From positions 372,001-436,000 of the forward strand of contig CAOLHI010001255.1 of the NCBI GenBank assembly GCA_948474755.1: a stretch of DNA of 64,000 bases. The letters are read 5' to 3'. This stretch comes from Ctenosaura bakeri (lineage: Eukaryota > Chordata > Lepidosauria > Squamata > Iguanidae). Positions 23,086 through 35,900 of this stretch are shown piece by piece (position 1 is the stretch's first letter; each line of letters starts with the position of its first letter). Below the pieces are notes generated by a model. It had not been told where the DNA came from and searched no databases. It saw nothing but the letters and a program-made list of their open reading frames with translations. A program made the position numbers and the translations under genes.

Positions 23086-23630
23086 ATTGTTGGTGTAAAG
23101 ATAAATCAAATAAAGCCGTAACACGTATTGCAAGCACCCAAATACTTTCCTTAAGCCCTGTTTAGTGCTGACTCACATAATCTTGATTTTAAAGTACAGC
23201 TTGCTGTAACATGGTACCAAATCATAATTTCAGCATATAAAAGCTGATCCTGTTGAGTAGTTTTTAGTGCTATTTTTACTGTGTGTGCTGTTTAATCTGA
23301 AATGTAAATATACCTCCAGTTATAACCACATTGATATTATGATAAAATATCCCATAGAAATGTAAAGCCACTAAACCTAAAGTTCAACTTCTTTGTATCA
23401 TATATCCCTGGAATGTCACAGCTTTTATGAGTTATGTGACCTTGTGATTTATATGGGCCTTGAGAAATAACTATGTGTTTAGAATGGGGGGAAACCAAGG
23501 CCAATAAAACTTCCCAGTAGCCTAAACGCAGGAACAGCTTGTTAGCTAGGGTCAGCTGCATGACCTAAGACATAGTGACAGCTCATTGTTATGATTGCAA
23601 CAGGGGATGGATTCAGACTTGATTTAAAAA
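23086..23630. other. Intronic sequence, nothing recognised
   Basis: No family was recognised. Confidence 0.55.
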
Positions 23631-23633
23631 GGA

Positions 23634-23681
<48 letters not shown>

Positions 23682-23688
23682 AAAAAAA
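23631..23688. repeat. (GAAA)n microsatellite
   Basis: About 13 perfect GAAA units ending in an A run. Confidence 0.93.
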
Positions 23689-24835
23689 CCATCCTCAATG
23701 ATTCTGCCTCTCAAGACAATTTTAAAACTGTTGATTTGCAAGTGATATTAGTAAAATATGGTAGGAAATTCTTCTGGCCCATAAGTTCACTCACTGTCTT
23801 TCCAGAGGCAAATTTAGCTTTTCTGAATGGAAAAGGATGTAAATTCTTTGCCATTTCCCACATTCATTTTGGGATCAGCCTTGCTGGATCACACTAAAGG
23901 CCTGATCCAGCAATCAGTTCCTACAGTTGCCAGCCACATGCATTTGTAACTGTCACAAGTAAGACATGAACAAAAGAGCACCCCCACTTGTGCTTCCCAC
24001 CAACTTTGGAATTAACTAATTTTAGAAACAGAACCTCTAGAGCATCATTTGGGTCACTACTGCGCCCCTTTTCTTGCTAATTAGCATTCCTATTCTCTAC
24101 AAATAATCCTGATTTCATGCTGTTATTCTCTGCTTGGGCATTTGTGGGGCACTAGAAATGACTGAAATAAAAAAAGAGTAATTAGGTAGTGGATAAAATT
24201 AGATATAATTAACTTGCAAGGTTTTTATGTAATGGTTTCTAAAGATGGTCTGCTCCACTCTTTCTATGATTTTCTTAGAAGTTCAACACTGTGCTGTTAT
24301 GAATAAAGCTGAGTTTATTATACAAATGGCTACAGAAGACAGCATTGGAATAACCTGATAAATCACCACTGGAGAATCATTTCTGTGTTAGTTCATGGGG
24401 TTCAGAAATAGCAAACTTTGATGGTGAAGGTAGTTGTTTTTAAGGCAGACATCACTGCAGTATCTATTTTTTAAAAAATCATTAATAATTTCCATTTCTT
24501 CTGAACATCTACTTCATGCCATGCAGTGTAGGTGTTCAAAAGTATTTCCTTTGGAAATGTTACAATGTAACATAGCCCCATTTGTTCCACTGTAAAAATA
24601 TCTAAGAGACAGTATCCTGTTCTTTATTGCATGTCTGAAACGGTAATAACCTCCTCTCTAGACACATGCAGAAATCCCCATTTAACAAATAAAATGTATA
24701 TAGTCACCATTAGTTGTAAACTTAATTTGGTCTCCTGGGAAATATAAAGCCAGGTGGGACTAGTTTCCCCCCCTTTTACTTTTTTCCTCAGCAATTAAAA
24801 CGAAACTTAAACATGAACATTTTCAACTGTAATTC
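23689..24835. other. AT-rich intronic sequence, nothing recognised
   Basis: 23865-23930 contains GATCAGCCTTGCTGGATCAC followed by GGCCTGATCCAGCA, a short local inverted pair of uncertain origin. Confidence 0.5.
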
Positions 24836-24923
24836 TACATACATTTTCCTGTGAGTAATCTCCATTGAAATCAATGGGGCTTTTCCAAGAGGACGTGTAT
24901 AGGATTGAACTATGAAAGTCCTA
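24836..24923. mobile_element. Small fold-back repeat (GGAAGTATGTCCC family)
   Basis: GTGAGTAATCTCCATTGAAA followed by TCAATGGGGCTTTTCC and GTGTATAGGATTGAAC; same family as 22985-23085. Confidence 0.58.
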
Positions 24924-25762
24924 TTGTGTGTGTCATATAAGAGGCAGTACAGGTATTTGCAATTCCTAATTCAACACACCCCAGAATTTTCTACTTGGCT
25001 CCTACAGGACTACACCTGAGTGGATGATTTAAAGGATGATTTCAGCACTAGAGGCCATTAGCGCAATATACCGCGACAACTGGACATTGGCATTTGCACA
25101 ATGCCATCAGGTTAGGAATGCGGTTTTCCACACCCTTCTGCCTTCAGCAGTTGAGTAACGGTATTGCCACTGGTGTTCCTTCCACAACACAGTGTCCTTT
25201 TCACTCCCTGTCCCCACTTTCACCCCATGTCCCACTGCCCCTGATTGGTTAGGGGTTTTGTTTTGTTTTTCTTTGGAAGCCATACTAAACATGGCAGTAC
25301 ACTATTTCATTTTCATGCTATAATGCCTAAAAATGTATTTAAAAAAATTAAAAGTTTTAACTGAAAGGAGGACTGTAAAATAAACATGGAGAAGTGACAG
25401 ATTTTGAAATTACCATGCCATGGGAGACACTGAGGGAGGGACAAGGTGGGCATGACCACAGCCTGCCCACAGCTGGATCCAGGACAACAGGAAGTACTAT
25501 CAAGAGCTATTACGGTTCTGCACTAAGCTAGTTGATGGGATTCAAGTGCTAACAGAGGCGTTTAAAGGACTTTTTCTGGAAATAGAATATGGCGGTTTGA
25601 CAATACTTGGGGACAGGATAACAGCTGGATAGCAATAATGTAATGCGGTAGCACGGCTCCTGAACCGGAAACAACCCATTGCTATTGTAGTACAGTGATT
25701 TCATGGGAAAATAGCCAGACAAGCAAAAGTTACTTGATATATAGAATTATCTATTGACTCTT
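24924..25762. other. Intronic sequence with a CpG-containing patch
   Basis: 25040-25160 and 25550-25680 contain more CpG than the surroundings (ACCGCGACAAC, GGCGGTTTGAC, GCGGTAGCACGG). The start GAGGCCATTAGCGC is vaguely like the Harbinger-type end, but no matching 3' end was found. Unassigned. Confidence 0.4.
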
Positions 25763-25998
25763 ATTTTTTTTATTTTTTTTATTTTTTTGTATCCCTCCTC
25801 TCCATATGGATCAAGGCGGCAAACAACTTATAAATAGCTTGTATTTCAAAACATTTCTATACATGCCCCCAACAAGCTGGGTACTCATTTTACTGACCTG
25901 CGAAAGGATGGAAGGCTGAGTCAACCTTGGAGCCAGGCAGGATCGAACTCACAACCTTGTGGCTTGCAGTACTGGCATTTAACCACTGCGCCACTCTT
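25763..25998 (-). mobile_element. tRNA-derived SINE (GTATCCC-tail type)
   Basis: On the minus strand it starts at the head AGTGGCGCAGTGGTTAAATG (A-box GGCGCAGTGG), has the B-box-like GAGTTCGATCC, then GCCTGGCTCCAAGGTTGACT, and ends with GATACAAAAAAATAAAAAAA. The tail matches the fragment at 9612-9726. Distinct from the Sauria type. Confidence 0.8.
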
Positions 25999-26324
25999 AT
26001 GCTTCTAGTAACCTCAGAAGTCATTGTGACAAATATCATATGTACATAATTCAATCAACGTTTACTTTGAGGTCTTGAAATATTTCACTCAAATGGAAAC
26101 TACTCCAAAAAGACCAGGCTAGTGGTGTACAGCCAGCCTTCCTCTTAGAAACCAGCAGCAACAGCATTTTCAATTTTGCCTTCTATTGATGTTTCCTGTG
26201 GATTTTCCACAGCAACCCCAGGATCTTTCCTGTGTAGTCACATCTAACCTGGATCCATCACCATATATGTTAAATCAACACATACACTCACACATATATA
26301 TTTGGTCCCAGTATGCATTAATTG
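25999..26324. other. Intronic sequence, nothing recognised
   Basis: No family was recognised. Confidence 0.5.
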
Positions 26325-26511
26325 GAGAGCAGTGTGGAGTAGTGATTTGAGTGTTGGACTATGGAGACCAGGGTTAGATTCCCCACTCAGCCATGGAAAC
26401 CCACTGAGTCCCCTTGGGCATGTCACACACTTTCAGCCCCAGAAAACCCCATGATAGGTTTGCCTTAGGATCATCATAAGTCAGATACAACTTGAAGGCA
26501 CACAACAACAA
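26325..26511 (+). mobile_element. Sauria-type SINE
   Basis: Head with GAGTAGTGATTTGAGTGTTG (A-box region) and GACCAGGGTTAGATTCCCC (B-box), core CATGGAAACCCACTGAG, tail CATAAGTCAGATACAACTTG then AAGGCACACAACAACA. Complete, slightly shortened in the middle. Confidence 0.87.
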
Positions 26512-27990
26512 TGTATTAGTTACCACTTACATGTCATTTACTATTCTGCCAGAGATGTAGCCAGTTTAGAGACATCCTTATGAAGTTCATCATAGTCTGT
26601 TTGAGATTTCACCAACATGAACAAGTTCAGTGATACTGAACTGTCCTATATAGGTATAATATTTAGGTATATCATCCTATCTGACCCCATACATTTAAAA
26701 TTATTACCAAGAAGCATAGAAGAAAAGATGTGCAGAAATCCAGGTTGGGAAAGACTGAAGGATCTTATAATATTTAATTTAATTTCACTATTCATATGGT
26801 TTTGTTTTTTAACCTCAGCGTTTGTCCACTGCTACAATCCCTTTGGAGTTTTAGGTGATGGGCTTTGTTAAAGAAACAAGCAAAAGCTTTTCAAAAACCC
26901 AGCCATATCATGTCTCCTAGCTTGCCCCATCTACACTTAAAAACTTTTGAAATACTAGTGAGGCAACATGCTCTCCTACAGAAATCATATTCTCTCTCTC
27001 TCTCTTTGAAGTTTCTGTGTTTTAGACTATTATTGTAACTACTGAATGTGAAAAAGGGATTGCACTAAATACTTACTTATACCTGTAATTCCACTGCAAA
27101 TCTTCTTCTAACACATTTTAGAGTTTTCAACCCTTAATCTTTCTTTGATATCAAAATTAATAAGGAGAACAATGAAATCCTGAAGACTGCACCCAGTTTG
27201 TTTTCTGCCAATCTGGTTTGTGACATAAACGATTGTACTATCTTTCCAATTACATCAAACCTCTCTATAATATGCATCATTACAATAACATCTCTTCATA
27301 ACGCATACATGCTTGGGGGCATAGACTTGTCTAGAGGAACAGGGACTTACGCACATAAGTCCCATTAGTGTTAATAAGACTTGGCTATGTAATTCCCAAG
27401 AGACTGGAAAGAGACTATTGTGCATCTGCCACTGCTCAAAGATGGGAGTTTTAATTATAACGGGTATGGAAAATATACCCTGTGAAACTGAAAATTCTTA
27501 GGTCCCATTGACTTCAATATAATGTCTTCTCAGTGAGCCATATTCACAAATGAATGTGTGACTTAGGCTACTGACGCAGTCTTTTTATTTATTTCTAAGA
27601 CAAGAAAGATGTCTTTTTTTTTTGCTGCAATCATCTAGATGCCTCAGTCATTGCCTCTTACATCAGTGACTTCATTGTTGATCTATCTGAACTCAAAAAC
27701 CTGAAAGAAATGCATGTCAGCAATTTTAATGTCTCAAGAATTTTAAACCCACTAAACCTGCTTAAGAGTTCAACCTGAGTGACACATAAGAAATATGTTT
27801 TATCTTGGTCTTGCTGAAGAAGGAAAATATACTGCTTTTCTTTATGTTAAGTAGAAAAGTAAAAGTGCTGAATACATTACACTACAGGTAAGGTACTGAA
27901 TGTGCTTAATTCCTTATGTTAGACCAGGTTCAAGCCTTTGCCATTTGAAAGACTTGAACTTTCCTGTACTGAGTAAAATCTGCATATTGT
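26512..27990. other. AT-rich intronic sequence, little recognised
   Basis: 27335-27540 contains two pieces (CATAAGTCCCATTAGTG and GTCCCATTGACTTCAATA) like the small fold-back repeat at 22985, too decayed to call. (TC)n at 26993-27005. Confidence 0.45.
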
Positions 27991-28050
27991 TGAAAACCCT
28001 AAGAAATTCTTGTGGCCACCATAAATCGACTTGAAGGCACATACACACAT
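27991..28050 (+). mobile_element. Sauria-type SINE tail fragment
   Basis: GTGGCCACCATAAATCGACT followed by TGAAGGCACATACACAC is only the Bov-B-like tail. Confidence 0.65.
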
Positions 28051-30320
28051 GCATAGCAGAGGGGAAACAGACGTCAGGCTTTCAGGATCTATTTTATTTG
28101 CCTTTTCCCCCCACAAGAAACCTGAGATTCACCAAATGGAGCATGGAGCAAAAGAAATCCATTGGAATGAACCTTAGAATGTACTTATTTTGAGTCTAGA
28201 AATTTGGTTTGAGGACCAGAACTCAACAGGGGTCACAAGTCTTGTGCACAAAAACCAAGCTTACCTCAATCTTTCTTCAAGTATTTAGTATAATATAAGC
28301 TATATAAGTATATATAAAATATAATATAAGATCCAGATATACTTCAATCCACACCAATAGTATACACTTCTTCTTCAAAATGGGTTTGAGAAGATGGTAT
28401 ACTGCATATAAATAACACCGCCTCTATAAATCCTCTCACCAATTTTTAGAAGTTTTTATTTAGCAACTACATTGTGCATTGAAAGGCACAATATACTTGT
28501 CTCCAATTGTTCTATTGATCTTAATATTCTATTAATCTTGAGTTTAATTGATTACTTATACACAGTAATCAATTAAACTGGCATGCTGAACTAACGATTA
28601 CCATCTTAAGCAAAACTAGCAGACTAAACAAAATATTAAAAATGATACCCCCTCCACACTTACAGATCACAGAGCTCCGGCAAGCCTTCTTCACCCAACC
28701 ACTAAGTGAACTCTGGTATCCCTCTAAATTTCTCTTCCAAGTCAGCTACCAATTATTTACTTCCTCCAAACCACCAATACCAAAGGCAGGGATCTAGCCA
28801 CGCAAATTATATAATCTTGCAAGGTATAGACATCTCTTTTAACTAGATCTGGACACTTTGGTCCAGGTCCTGCTGGACACTTAAGAGCCATGAATGCTGA
28901 AGCCAGAAGATAGTCCTGCAGCAGTGGCAGGTGGCATGAGGGAACTACCGGTAGTATAAAACTTTGTGCTTTGATCTGGCTCAACACTTTGAGAATCTTA
29001 TTGTCTGAATGAGGATCAGCTGCTTTCAGACAGCCTATACTTATATGCTTGTTTTTTCTTCAGACCACTATCCTAACAGTCCAACATTTGTCCGCATCAG
29101 ATCTCTGAAGAAGTAGTGTGGGATAAAGAAACATCACTTATACACCACAAGGTTTGAATATTCTAATCCCCTCCAAAAGAACTCTGTGGAAAGTACCTTA
29201 CTCATCTGCAGGAATGACAAATACAGTGATAATTACTACAAAAGGATTTTAGCAATGCAGTCAGGATTCCATTGCAAACACATGTGTAACTACAAGAAGG
29301 TTATATAGCACATCTGTTGTTGCATATCTATTTAGTGTTTTAGCATAGCTATATGGCTTTTTTTTAAAAGTGGGTTTCTTAAAGCTGAATTGCTTAAAAG
29401 AATGACAGATATGCTTTGTTATTTTCCATCAGGGTTTATCAGCACCACCTACGGCACATTTCCAGCTCTTGTCAAATTACTCATATTTCACTCAATGCTT
29501 AAGCAACCTATCACAAATCCTGCAGCTTGTGCATGCTTCAAATATCTTTGAATATTTCATTAATATTTACAAATGTATGCCCACATATTCAATTGTTGCT
29601 CACATGAACTGTGAAGTGCCAGTGTAGCAAGGCAGAAATCTAGTTTCTGAATAAATTGTCATCAACCAATAATAGAAAAAACAGAAGAAGTAGAGGAAGT
29701 CTGCTTATGAGGTGTGCCTTGCCATTGTTAGAAGCAAGAGAGCATCACAACTAATAGTTTAAAACACAGGCCTACTGCTTGACATTTAATGGTCTTTTTG
29801 ATCATTCTCTCCACTGTATTGTGTGCCACTGTGGGGTGCAATACATGGAAGGTGATAGATTAAATACCATGCTTATTCTGCCAGTAGCACTTTTCGTGGG
29901 TGGGAAATTATGTGTGCCTTTACAAAGAGTATGCTCCCTGGGTATCTGAGGCAGGCAACCTCTATCAAGAACATCTAAAAGCTTTCCAAGCAGAAACCAA
30001 TCCATAAAGCTGACAACTTTGAATTTTCAGCTATTATCAAGGCATTACCTTTTCAACATCCTTGTCAATTCAGTCAATGCAAATGAGGACCTGAGAGTTA
30101 AATAAAATAGTCTGGAATTAAAACACATTTAACAGATTCTAGCCCTTTGTAAAACAAACCATTTATTCTGTGCCTTTCTCTTGCATCTGTTCTACTTACA
30201 TGCCATGCATCACTGTAGGATCATATTTCCTTTATTTTTTAACCTCTAACCAAGGCTGAATTATCAATTATGCAATTGGAACAACTGACCTCAGATGCTA
30301 AGGGTCTCATGCTGATGCTA
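28051..30320. other. AT-rich intronic sequence, nothing recognised
   Basis: No family or exon was recognised. A small local inverted pair around AATCAATTAAAC lies at about 28543-28580. Confidence 0.5.
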
Positions 30321-30358
30321 GGGGGTGTGTGTGTGTGTGCACGCACACACACAGACAC
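30321..30358. repeat. (GT)n followed by (CA)n
   Basis: GTGTGTGTGTGTGC then ACGCACACACACAC, a short self-complementary purine-pyrimidine tract. Confidence 0.88.
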
Positions 30359-30838
30359 AAGTTTATTTTGCTGTGATGCTGTCAAGACAGGAATGCTCTT
30401 AGTGAGACGAGAACTGTAGATCTCTTTCTCCTTGCCCTGTTGAAGGTTGGTAGCATCTACCATTTACTCCAGTTTTCTCCTGTGGTGTGAATGAAAAGTG
30501 AATAACTAGTTGGGGCCATTGCCTCTAAAATGCTAACCTCAATTGTGCTGGTTAGAGCTAAAGACAAAGAGATGCTCAGGAGCTTCCTCCTCCACGGGAT
30601 CTGAAAGGCTCTGGCTCTGGCCCCTAGATGGGGCTCCTTTTGACTCTCCAGTCCAAAGCTGCCTCCAAATGGGAAGCATATGCAAAAAACAGGCCCTATT
30701 TCTAAAGCTGCTTCGGGGCCCAAGCACCTTAATTTGGTTTTGCTTGTAACACTCCTCAGTTTGAGGAAGACATATTTGATTATACTTATGAAAGAGAGTG
30801 AGTGCCTTCATATAAAGCATTTTGGGAAACTATGAAAA
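30359..30838. other. Intronic sequence, nothing recognised
   Basis: Overlapping open frames on both strands (68-93 codons) have no recognisable content. Confidence 0.5.
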
Positions 30839-30841
30839 TTA

Positions 30842-31339
30842 GGCCATTTCCAAATGGGGTCATTACTGCGGATTACTGCGTCGTAATGTCATATAGCTCT
30901 GCACGTGGGAGCGAAGTAGTGTTGCGCTATTTTCCGTGGTTCTGCATGGAATCAGCTGTTAGTGCACCACCATGTGTTGAGAAGCACAGTATGTGAAAAC
31001 CAGAAAAAAATCCAATTCACATTCCTACATCGAATCAACATCTGTTTTTCACAGTGATGCGGAAACATAAAACCATATCAGTGCACATACACTCCTGTTG
31101 TTCTGCTTACATTTTCCTGTAAGGCTGGAAGTGCGGCCAATCAAGGCCACCGGGGCTGGGTGAGAGGTAGCCAGGGGAGTGACTAGCAATGAAGTAGTGC
31201 AGATGCATGATCTCATGTTCCTCTGTATGACGTTGCTTGAAACCAGGGTGTGTGCAGAACTCAACAAAGGTAAACCACGTTATTTAAACCTACCATGAGA
31301 TGCCACAAACCACTTCTTGCGTCTTGTGTAGAAATGGCC
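30842..31339 (+). mobile_element. Harbinger-like longer non-autonomous element (498 bp)
   Basis: Ends are GGCCATTTCCAAATG and TTGTGTAGAAATGGCC. Flanks are TTA (30839-30841) and TTG (31340-31342), a 3-bp duplication with one mismatch. The interior carries CpGs (GCACGTGGGAGCGAAG). A weaker donor-like AAGGTAAAC is at about 31268-31275. Confidence 0.72.
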
Positions 31340-31599
31340 TTGGTCAAATTTGTAAGGCAATCAAGACATACTGTGCTGTTGCTAATTATTCTTTAGGGAA
31401 TGCTTGCATGCAAAAAATGTTGTAAATTATGGTGCTGTTTTCAAAATATCTTTGATGCTGACTTCTTTGATTATGACCTCAAGGCAGGATTTTCTTCAGG
31501 GGGATTTCACATCCCCTGAGTGCAGTGAATCTGGAGTCTAAATGGAAGCTTTCAAGAGAGGAGGAGAAGGAGATCACATTCCCAGGCTCTGCACCTTGA

Positions 31600-31766
31600 A
31601 ATAATCCACTGAGACCTTTGGTGCACAGTGGAGGAAATCCCCATGGACCTCCAGAAATTGTTGGACTGCAACATCCAATATTCCTCAAAATTGGCACTTT
31701 TAGTTCAGCATGCTGGGATTAGCAAGCCAATGATATATGAAGGGCATCATGATTCCCATCCCTGAG
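31600..31766. mobile_element. Fold-back DNA transposon remnant (hAT-like)
   Basis: TGGACCTCCAGAAATTGTTG followed by GACTGCAACATCCAATATTC, and the second half ending CATCATGATTCCCATCCCTG. It matches the fold-back family whose ends read like CAGGGATGGG. Confidence 0.58.
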
Positions 31767-31770
31767 CTAG

Positions 31771-34167
31771 AAGATAAGCTAGGAGCAGAGCAAGATAGAG
31801 CACCTAGCTCATTTGAGGCATGGAGCTTTGGAAACACAGAGGGGTGGCTATTCACTTAACTGGGTTTCTTAGCTAGGACTCCTTTCCCCCAGCTTCTTAA
31901 ATGATCTAGTTCCACAATAACTTGTTTCCTCAGTTTAACATGAGGCAGATCAGAATTTCTTCTCTTTGTGTTGGACAACAATTCCCAAGGCAACCTGAGA
32001 AGAGAGTAACTGAAGATGATATCAGTATATGTCTACAGGGTAGACTGGCATTTAGGGCTCAGAAATGTTGCTCAGGGATTGGGCTAGAACTCTAGCAGGT
32101 AATTCAAAGTACATCATGAGGCTACAAATTTCAAAGTTCCTCAACATGGAGCTATTAAAATTAAAGTGGCATGACACTGTATTGTGTATATACATCTTTA
32201 ATTTCCTTGCAGATATGGTTCAAGTAGATAACTACAATACAGCTGGCACATGAGCTTTCAAGATCATCTTTACTGCCATATCTATGGGGAATTTGATCTT
32301 GTCCGTTTAAACCTTGACTGCTTCCTTCCGAGATGTTTTACTCCAGGACCTGTGAAGGAAGCCCCTTGGTTCTACCTATCCAGCTTCGTCACCTCTACAG
32401 ATTGGGCATGGCAGCTAGATCAAACATTTATTTCAGGAGAGTAGGACTATCCTCTACCCAGTCATAGGACACATATCCCATCTCCACTAAATAACCTTAG
32501 TTTGCTCTCTAGCCATGTTTGTGATGCTCAGGGACCATGATGAAGAAAAACATATTTCTTACCTGTTACTGTGAATCTGTGAGGGGTCATCTGTACTATT
32601 TGGCACTATGTATCATTTGTCCATATGAAAACAACAGTTTCAGAAAGATACACAAGACCTCTGCTTCTGTGATAACATTAGCAGCCCTATGTAGAGGTTT
32701 TGAACGTTAAAAAAAAAAGGGATGGGATCTGGTCTCAGGTTTCCTGGTCACATCTCATTTAATCCTAAACCATTTGGTTCTAACTTCTGAATGACTTGAA
32801 CCTGGCCTTGTTAAGTATCCCACATGCTTATCTACCACTGAATATTTTCAAGGATAACTCATGATTTGTGATGTCATATCAGTAGGATTCTTTCACTCCC
32901 TAATATTTATCTTATCTGTTTTTCTATTCTCATCCTCCCCATCAAATATAACAGCTCCTTGTGACATATAATAATAGCAAACAGGGATTTAGATAAGAAT
33001 TAATGTTTTTCTTTCAAATATTTGACACTGTATTGACCTTTGACTCTTTCACACTGAACACACCTCTCAGCATCCTGTGCCAGAAAAAACAGAGACTGTT
33101 TGCTTCACAGTTTTTACAATGTGTCTAGCCTAATTAATGAGCTTCCAACCCCAACTTGGCCATACAAAAAAGTACTCGGATCTGGAAAAAAACAAAAATA
33201 GTTTTCATATACCAGATATAAATAATATATAAACAGAAGTATGGCCATGGAAGAGTTTTGCCTCCTCCCCTTTCTCGTATATTTGTACAACCTCAATGCC
33301 CTTGTGGTTGTATGGATCCAAGCAACAAAAGAAAACAGTGCCAATTCCATCATGAGTGAAAATTTTATTCTGATTTCCACTGGGAAGTTAATCTGGCCCA
33401 TTGTCTTAAGTGTTTGCCATCTGCTAAAGCACAGAATAAACCACCAAAGAAAAAGAAAACCCCAGCTAAAGTAGTCCATTCACATAATAAGTATGTGAAC
33501 CTAACAGAGTCATGGGAAACTATCATTTTTCACATATGTATGTGAATCATTTCCCACACTTTTGTGTGCTAGAAGAAGGAATGAAATGAGAGACAGGATA
33601 TGTTAAGTGATCTGCAAGATTAAGTGTTTTTTTGTTGTTTGTTTTCGGGCTGGGTGCAAAATTTATTTCTGTATGTGAGATAGAGCCATAGGATATACAT
33701 AACACACAGATTTTCTCATAACTTTTGATAGATTAAAAGTGCTTTCAGGGGATTTTTTTTTAAACTGAGGCCATTTTATTTTTAACAGATTGATTCCATA
33801 CCCCTGAACCCAAAAATAAGAATTAAGTAATAAGTAACAGGGCATCTAACCACTGTGTGTGTTTTTATGGTTAAAAAATTACCTGAGGTAGTATAAGATG
33901 TTATACAATAAATTATCTTTAAATAAGAACTTTCTGAACTCTGCATGTAGTCCCAAAAGCATGTAGATGTGGCTTTTTGTCATCAAGAGAAAATGAAGCC
34001 CATTTAGAGTGAGGGCAATGTTTTTTATATAGTTCACAAAGCTGATTCTTAATAATCAGAGATCACAAATGAGCATGGATAACAAAGTTAATAACTTTTC
34101 AGCTCTTTTTTACAATGATTCCACCCTCCAACTGTTGAAAAACTTGGTCCCCTGTTTTATTTTCTTT
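31771..34167. other. AT-rich intronic sequence, nothing recognised
   Basis: The 121-codon minus-strand frame at 33114-33479 is hydrophobic and Phe-rich from T-rich sequence. It has no family resemblance and is not called. Confidence 0.5.
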
Positions 34168-34169
34168 TA

Positions 34170-34608
34170 CAGTTTGACATTCATGGATTTGATTGTTTGT
34201 GAGTTTCTCTACCCATGCCCCCCAACTAATGCCCTTCTTTTCTGGGGTGAACTTTCCATCTCAGCAGCTCTGATCAGACTGCACAGCCCTTTAAAAACCC
34301 ACCCTGGTCCTCTTCTTCCTCCACCAGCCAGTGCCTGGACAGCTCACAGCCCCATTACTCAGCTCCACAAACCTTCTCTTGATGCCCTCCAGACACTGAA
34401 GGAAGGAGATGAGCAAAAGAGAAGAAGTATAGGGCCACTATGCAGACCTGTCCCACTTTTCTCTCCCTTCCCTGTCCTGGTTTCGACCCTGGGAGCCTGC
34501 TCTTTCCATCATGCCTCAGCCCACTTCCCATAATTTTGATATTTGCGAATTTCCCACTTTTGCAATGGTCCTACGCCCTTAACCTTAGCAAATGTGGAGG
34601 GCCAACTG
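34170..34608. mobile_element. Tc1/mariner (Tigger-like) non-autonomous element (439 bp)
   Basis: The 5' end is CAGTTTGACATTCATGGATT followed by TGATTGTTTGTGAG; the reverse complement of the 3' end is CAGTTGGCCCTCCACATTTG. It is flanked by TA on both sides (34168-34169 and 34609-34610). Terminal CAGT plus TA targets and the GGCCCTCCACATTTG motif resemble Tigger-type elements. The overlapping 154-codon open frame is not homologous to a transposase. Confidence 0.72.
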
Positions 34609-34610
34609 TA

Positions 34611-35143
34611 CTTAGATCCTTCCAGATTCTTTTCCAGGTTCAGGACTGTTTTAATTCTCTTAACACTCTTTTGCAACATAATCATCCCTTTGACTGAACT
34701 CTGCTTATTCACTGCATAACAAAATATATATGAATTCACATAGCCCACATTTGCAGAGCTTTGTTTTACAAATAAGGGGTATCATGAAGAAGAACTTGGA
34801 AAAGCCAGCATGGCCAAATTAAAGTCTGGAAACTGCAGTCGAAAAATATTTTTTTCCCCAAACTCATGGAACTGGATTGTTCTGCAATATTACATCAGCT
34901 TTTACTCCTTGTACCCATTTTGTTCATCCTTCAGTGACCATCTCCCTCTTGATTAGTTTCTCTTGATTAGTTTTCCCTTAAATATGTCTATCGGGTGTTC
35001 CAAAGAGACTTGAAGTTCCAAACAGCCTTGCTATTATGCTGGTCTTCTGAGGGCACACACTGAGAAAAACAGAATGGACCTGACCTGTTTGGCAAACATT
35101 GAATCTTAAATGGTGGCTTTGATGAAACAGTACTGTTAGATAA
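34611..35143. other. Intronic sequence, nothing recognised
   Basis: No family was recognised. Confidence 0.55.
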
Positions 35144-35511
35144 CATACCCTCCAACAGACCCAATTTGTCAGGGATAGTCCCAATTAATCTCCTGCCATC
35201 CCTCTTTTTCATCTGCTTTTAAAATGTTCCAGTTTGCCTCTCCCTGTCCCACTTTCCCCTTTGTCTTCAGCTTACCCTAACTGTTGCAAACCAAGTTCAA
35301 AGTGCAAAACTATTTTGCACTCAATTACACTGTGGGTGCAAACGGACAGGAAAGGGTGGGATCTTGCCTTTCCCAATAGACTCATGCAAAAGCAAACCGC
35401 TACACTATCTCCTAGCTTGTGTATTCTTTCCGACGAGTAACTTCTGCCACACTCTAATGTCTCTTCACTGCATGTCACCTGGTTTTCAGCTTGAAATGTT
35501 GGACAGTATGA
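35144..35511 (+). mobile_element. Family X element, best full-length copy
   Basis: 368 bp, starting CATACCCTCCAACAGACCCA and ending GAAATGTTGGACAGTATG. The ends form an imperfect 14-bp inverted repeat (CATACCCTCCAACA). Internal blocks: AGTCCCAATTAATCTCCTG, a pyrimidine-rich stretch CTCTCCCTGTCCCACTTTCC, GTTCAAAGTGCAAAACTATT, and AAAGCAAACCGCTACACTAT. No coding capacity. Flanks AGATAA and AGATCA could be an imperfect target duplication. The terminal inverted repeats suggest a non-autonomous DNA transposon; the superfamily is not settled (hAT-like is possible). Confidence 0.82.
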
Positions 35512-35595
35512 GATCATCCCAGACTGCAAATACCTGCACAATACTGGATAAATTCATAGTGAACAAGGTTTACATTTGAAAGTGAATCAACTTAA

Positions 35596-35711
35596 TACAC
35601 ACTTTTCCAAACTGATATGAATTTAAAGATGCATTTAGCCTTTAGCTTTCTTGATACACATTTTTCCAAACTGATACACATTTAGGGTTGCATTTAGCCT
35701 GTAGTTTTCCC
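35596..35711. repeat. 59-bp tandem duplication
   Basis: TACACACTTTTCCAAACTGA...GCATTTAGCCTTTAG at 35596 repeats as TACACATTTTTCCAAACTGA...GCATTTAGCCTGTAG at 35655. Confidence 0.88.
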
Positions 35712-35768
35712 ACTAGTCTGTATTTAGCAATCCATTCTCACTCAACAATCTTAGCTCTCAATGACAGT

Positions 35769-35900
35769 TACTTAGGGATGGGGGGGGGGTGATGAGGGCA
35801 GTTTGCCCTGAGCAGCAACGCTTTTGGGGCATTCCAGCTCATAGCCATGCCCTTGTGTGCTGCGGCCCCGCCCCCTCCTGCCCCCTCCCCATACTCAAGC
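35769..35900. repeat. G/C-rich repeat block
   Basis: GGGCAGTTTGCCCTGAGCAG followed by CTTTTGGGGC and a C-rich run GGCCCCGCCCCCTCCTGCCC. Related in order to the block at 15459-15790. Confidence 0.6.

Noticed and set aside
1403..23688. CRISPR-like regular repeats
   Set aside because: Repeats are simple microsatellites without unique spacers, and the genome is eukaryotic.
25047..25650. An eleventh Harbinger-like element starting at GAGGCCATTAGCGC
   Set aside because: No complementary 3' end or target duplication could be found.
33114..33479. 121-codon hydrophobic minus-strand frame that could look like a membrane protein
   Set aside because: Phe/Leu/Tyr-richness is explained by T-rich sequence; no conserved motif.
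34069..34533. 154-codon open frame with Pro-rich end
   Set aside because: Mostly within a Tigger-like element and not similar to a transposase; no splice or start evidence.
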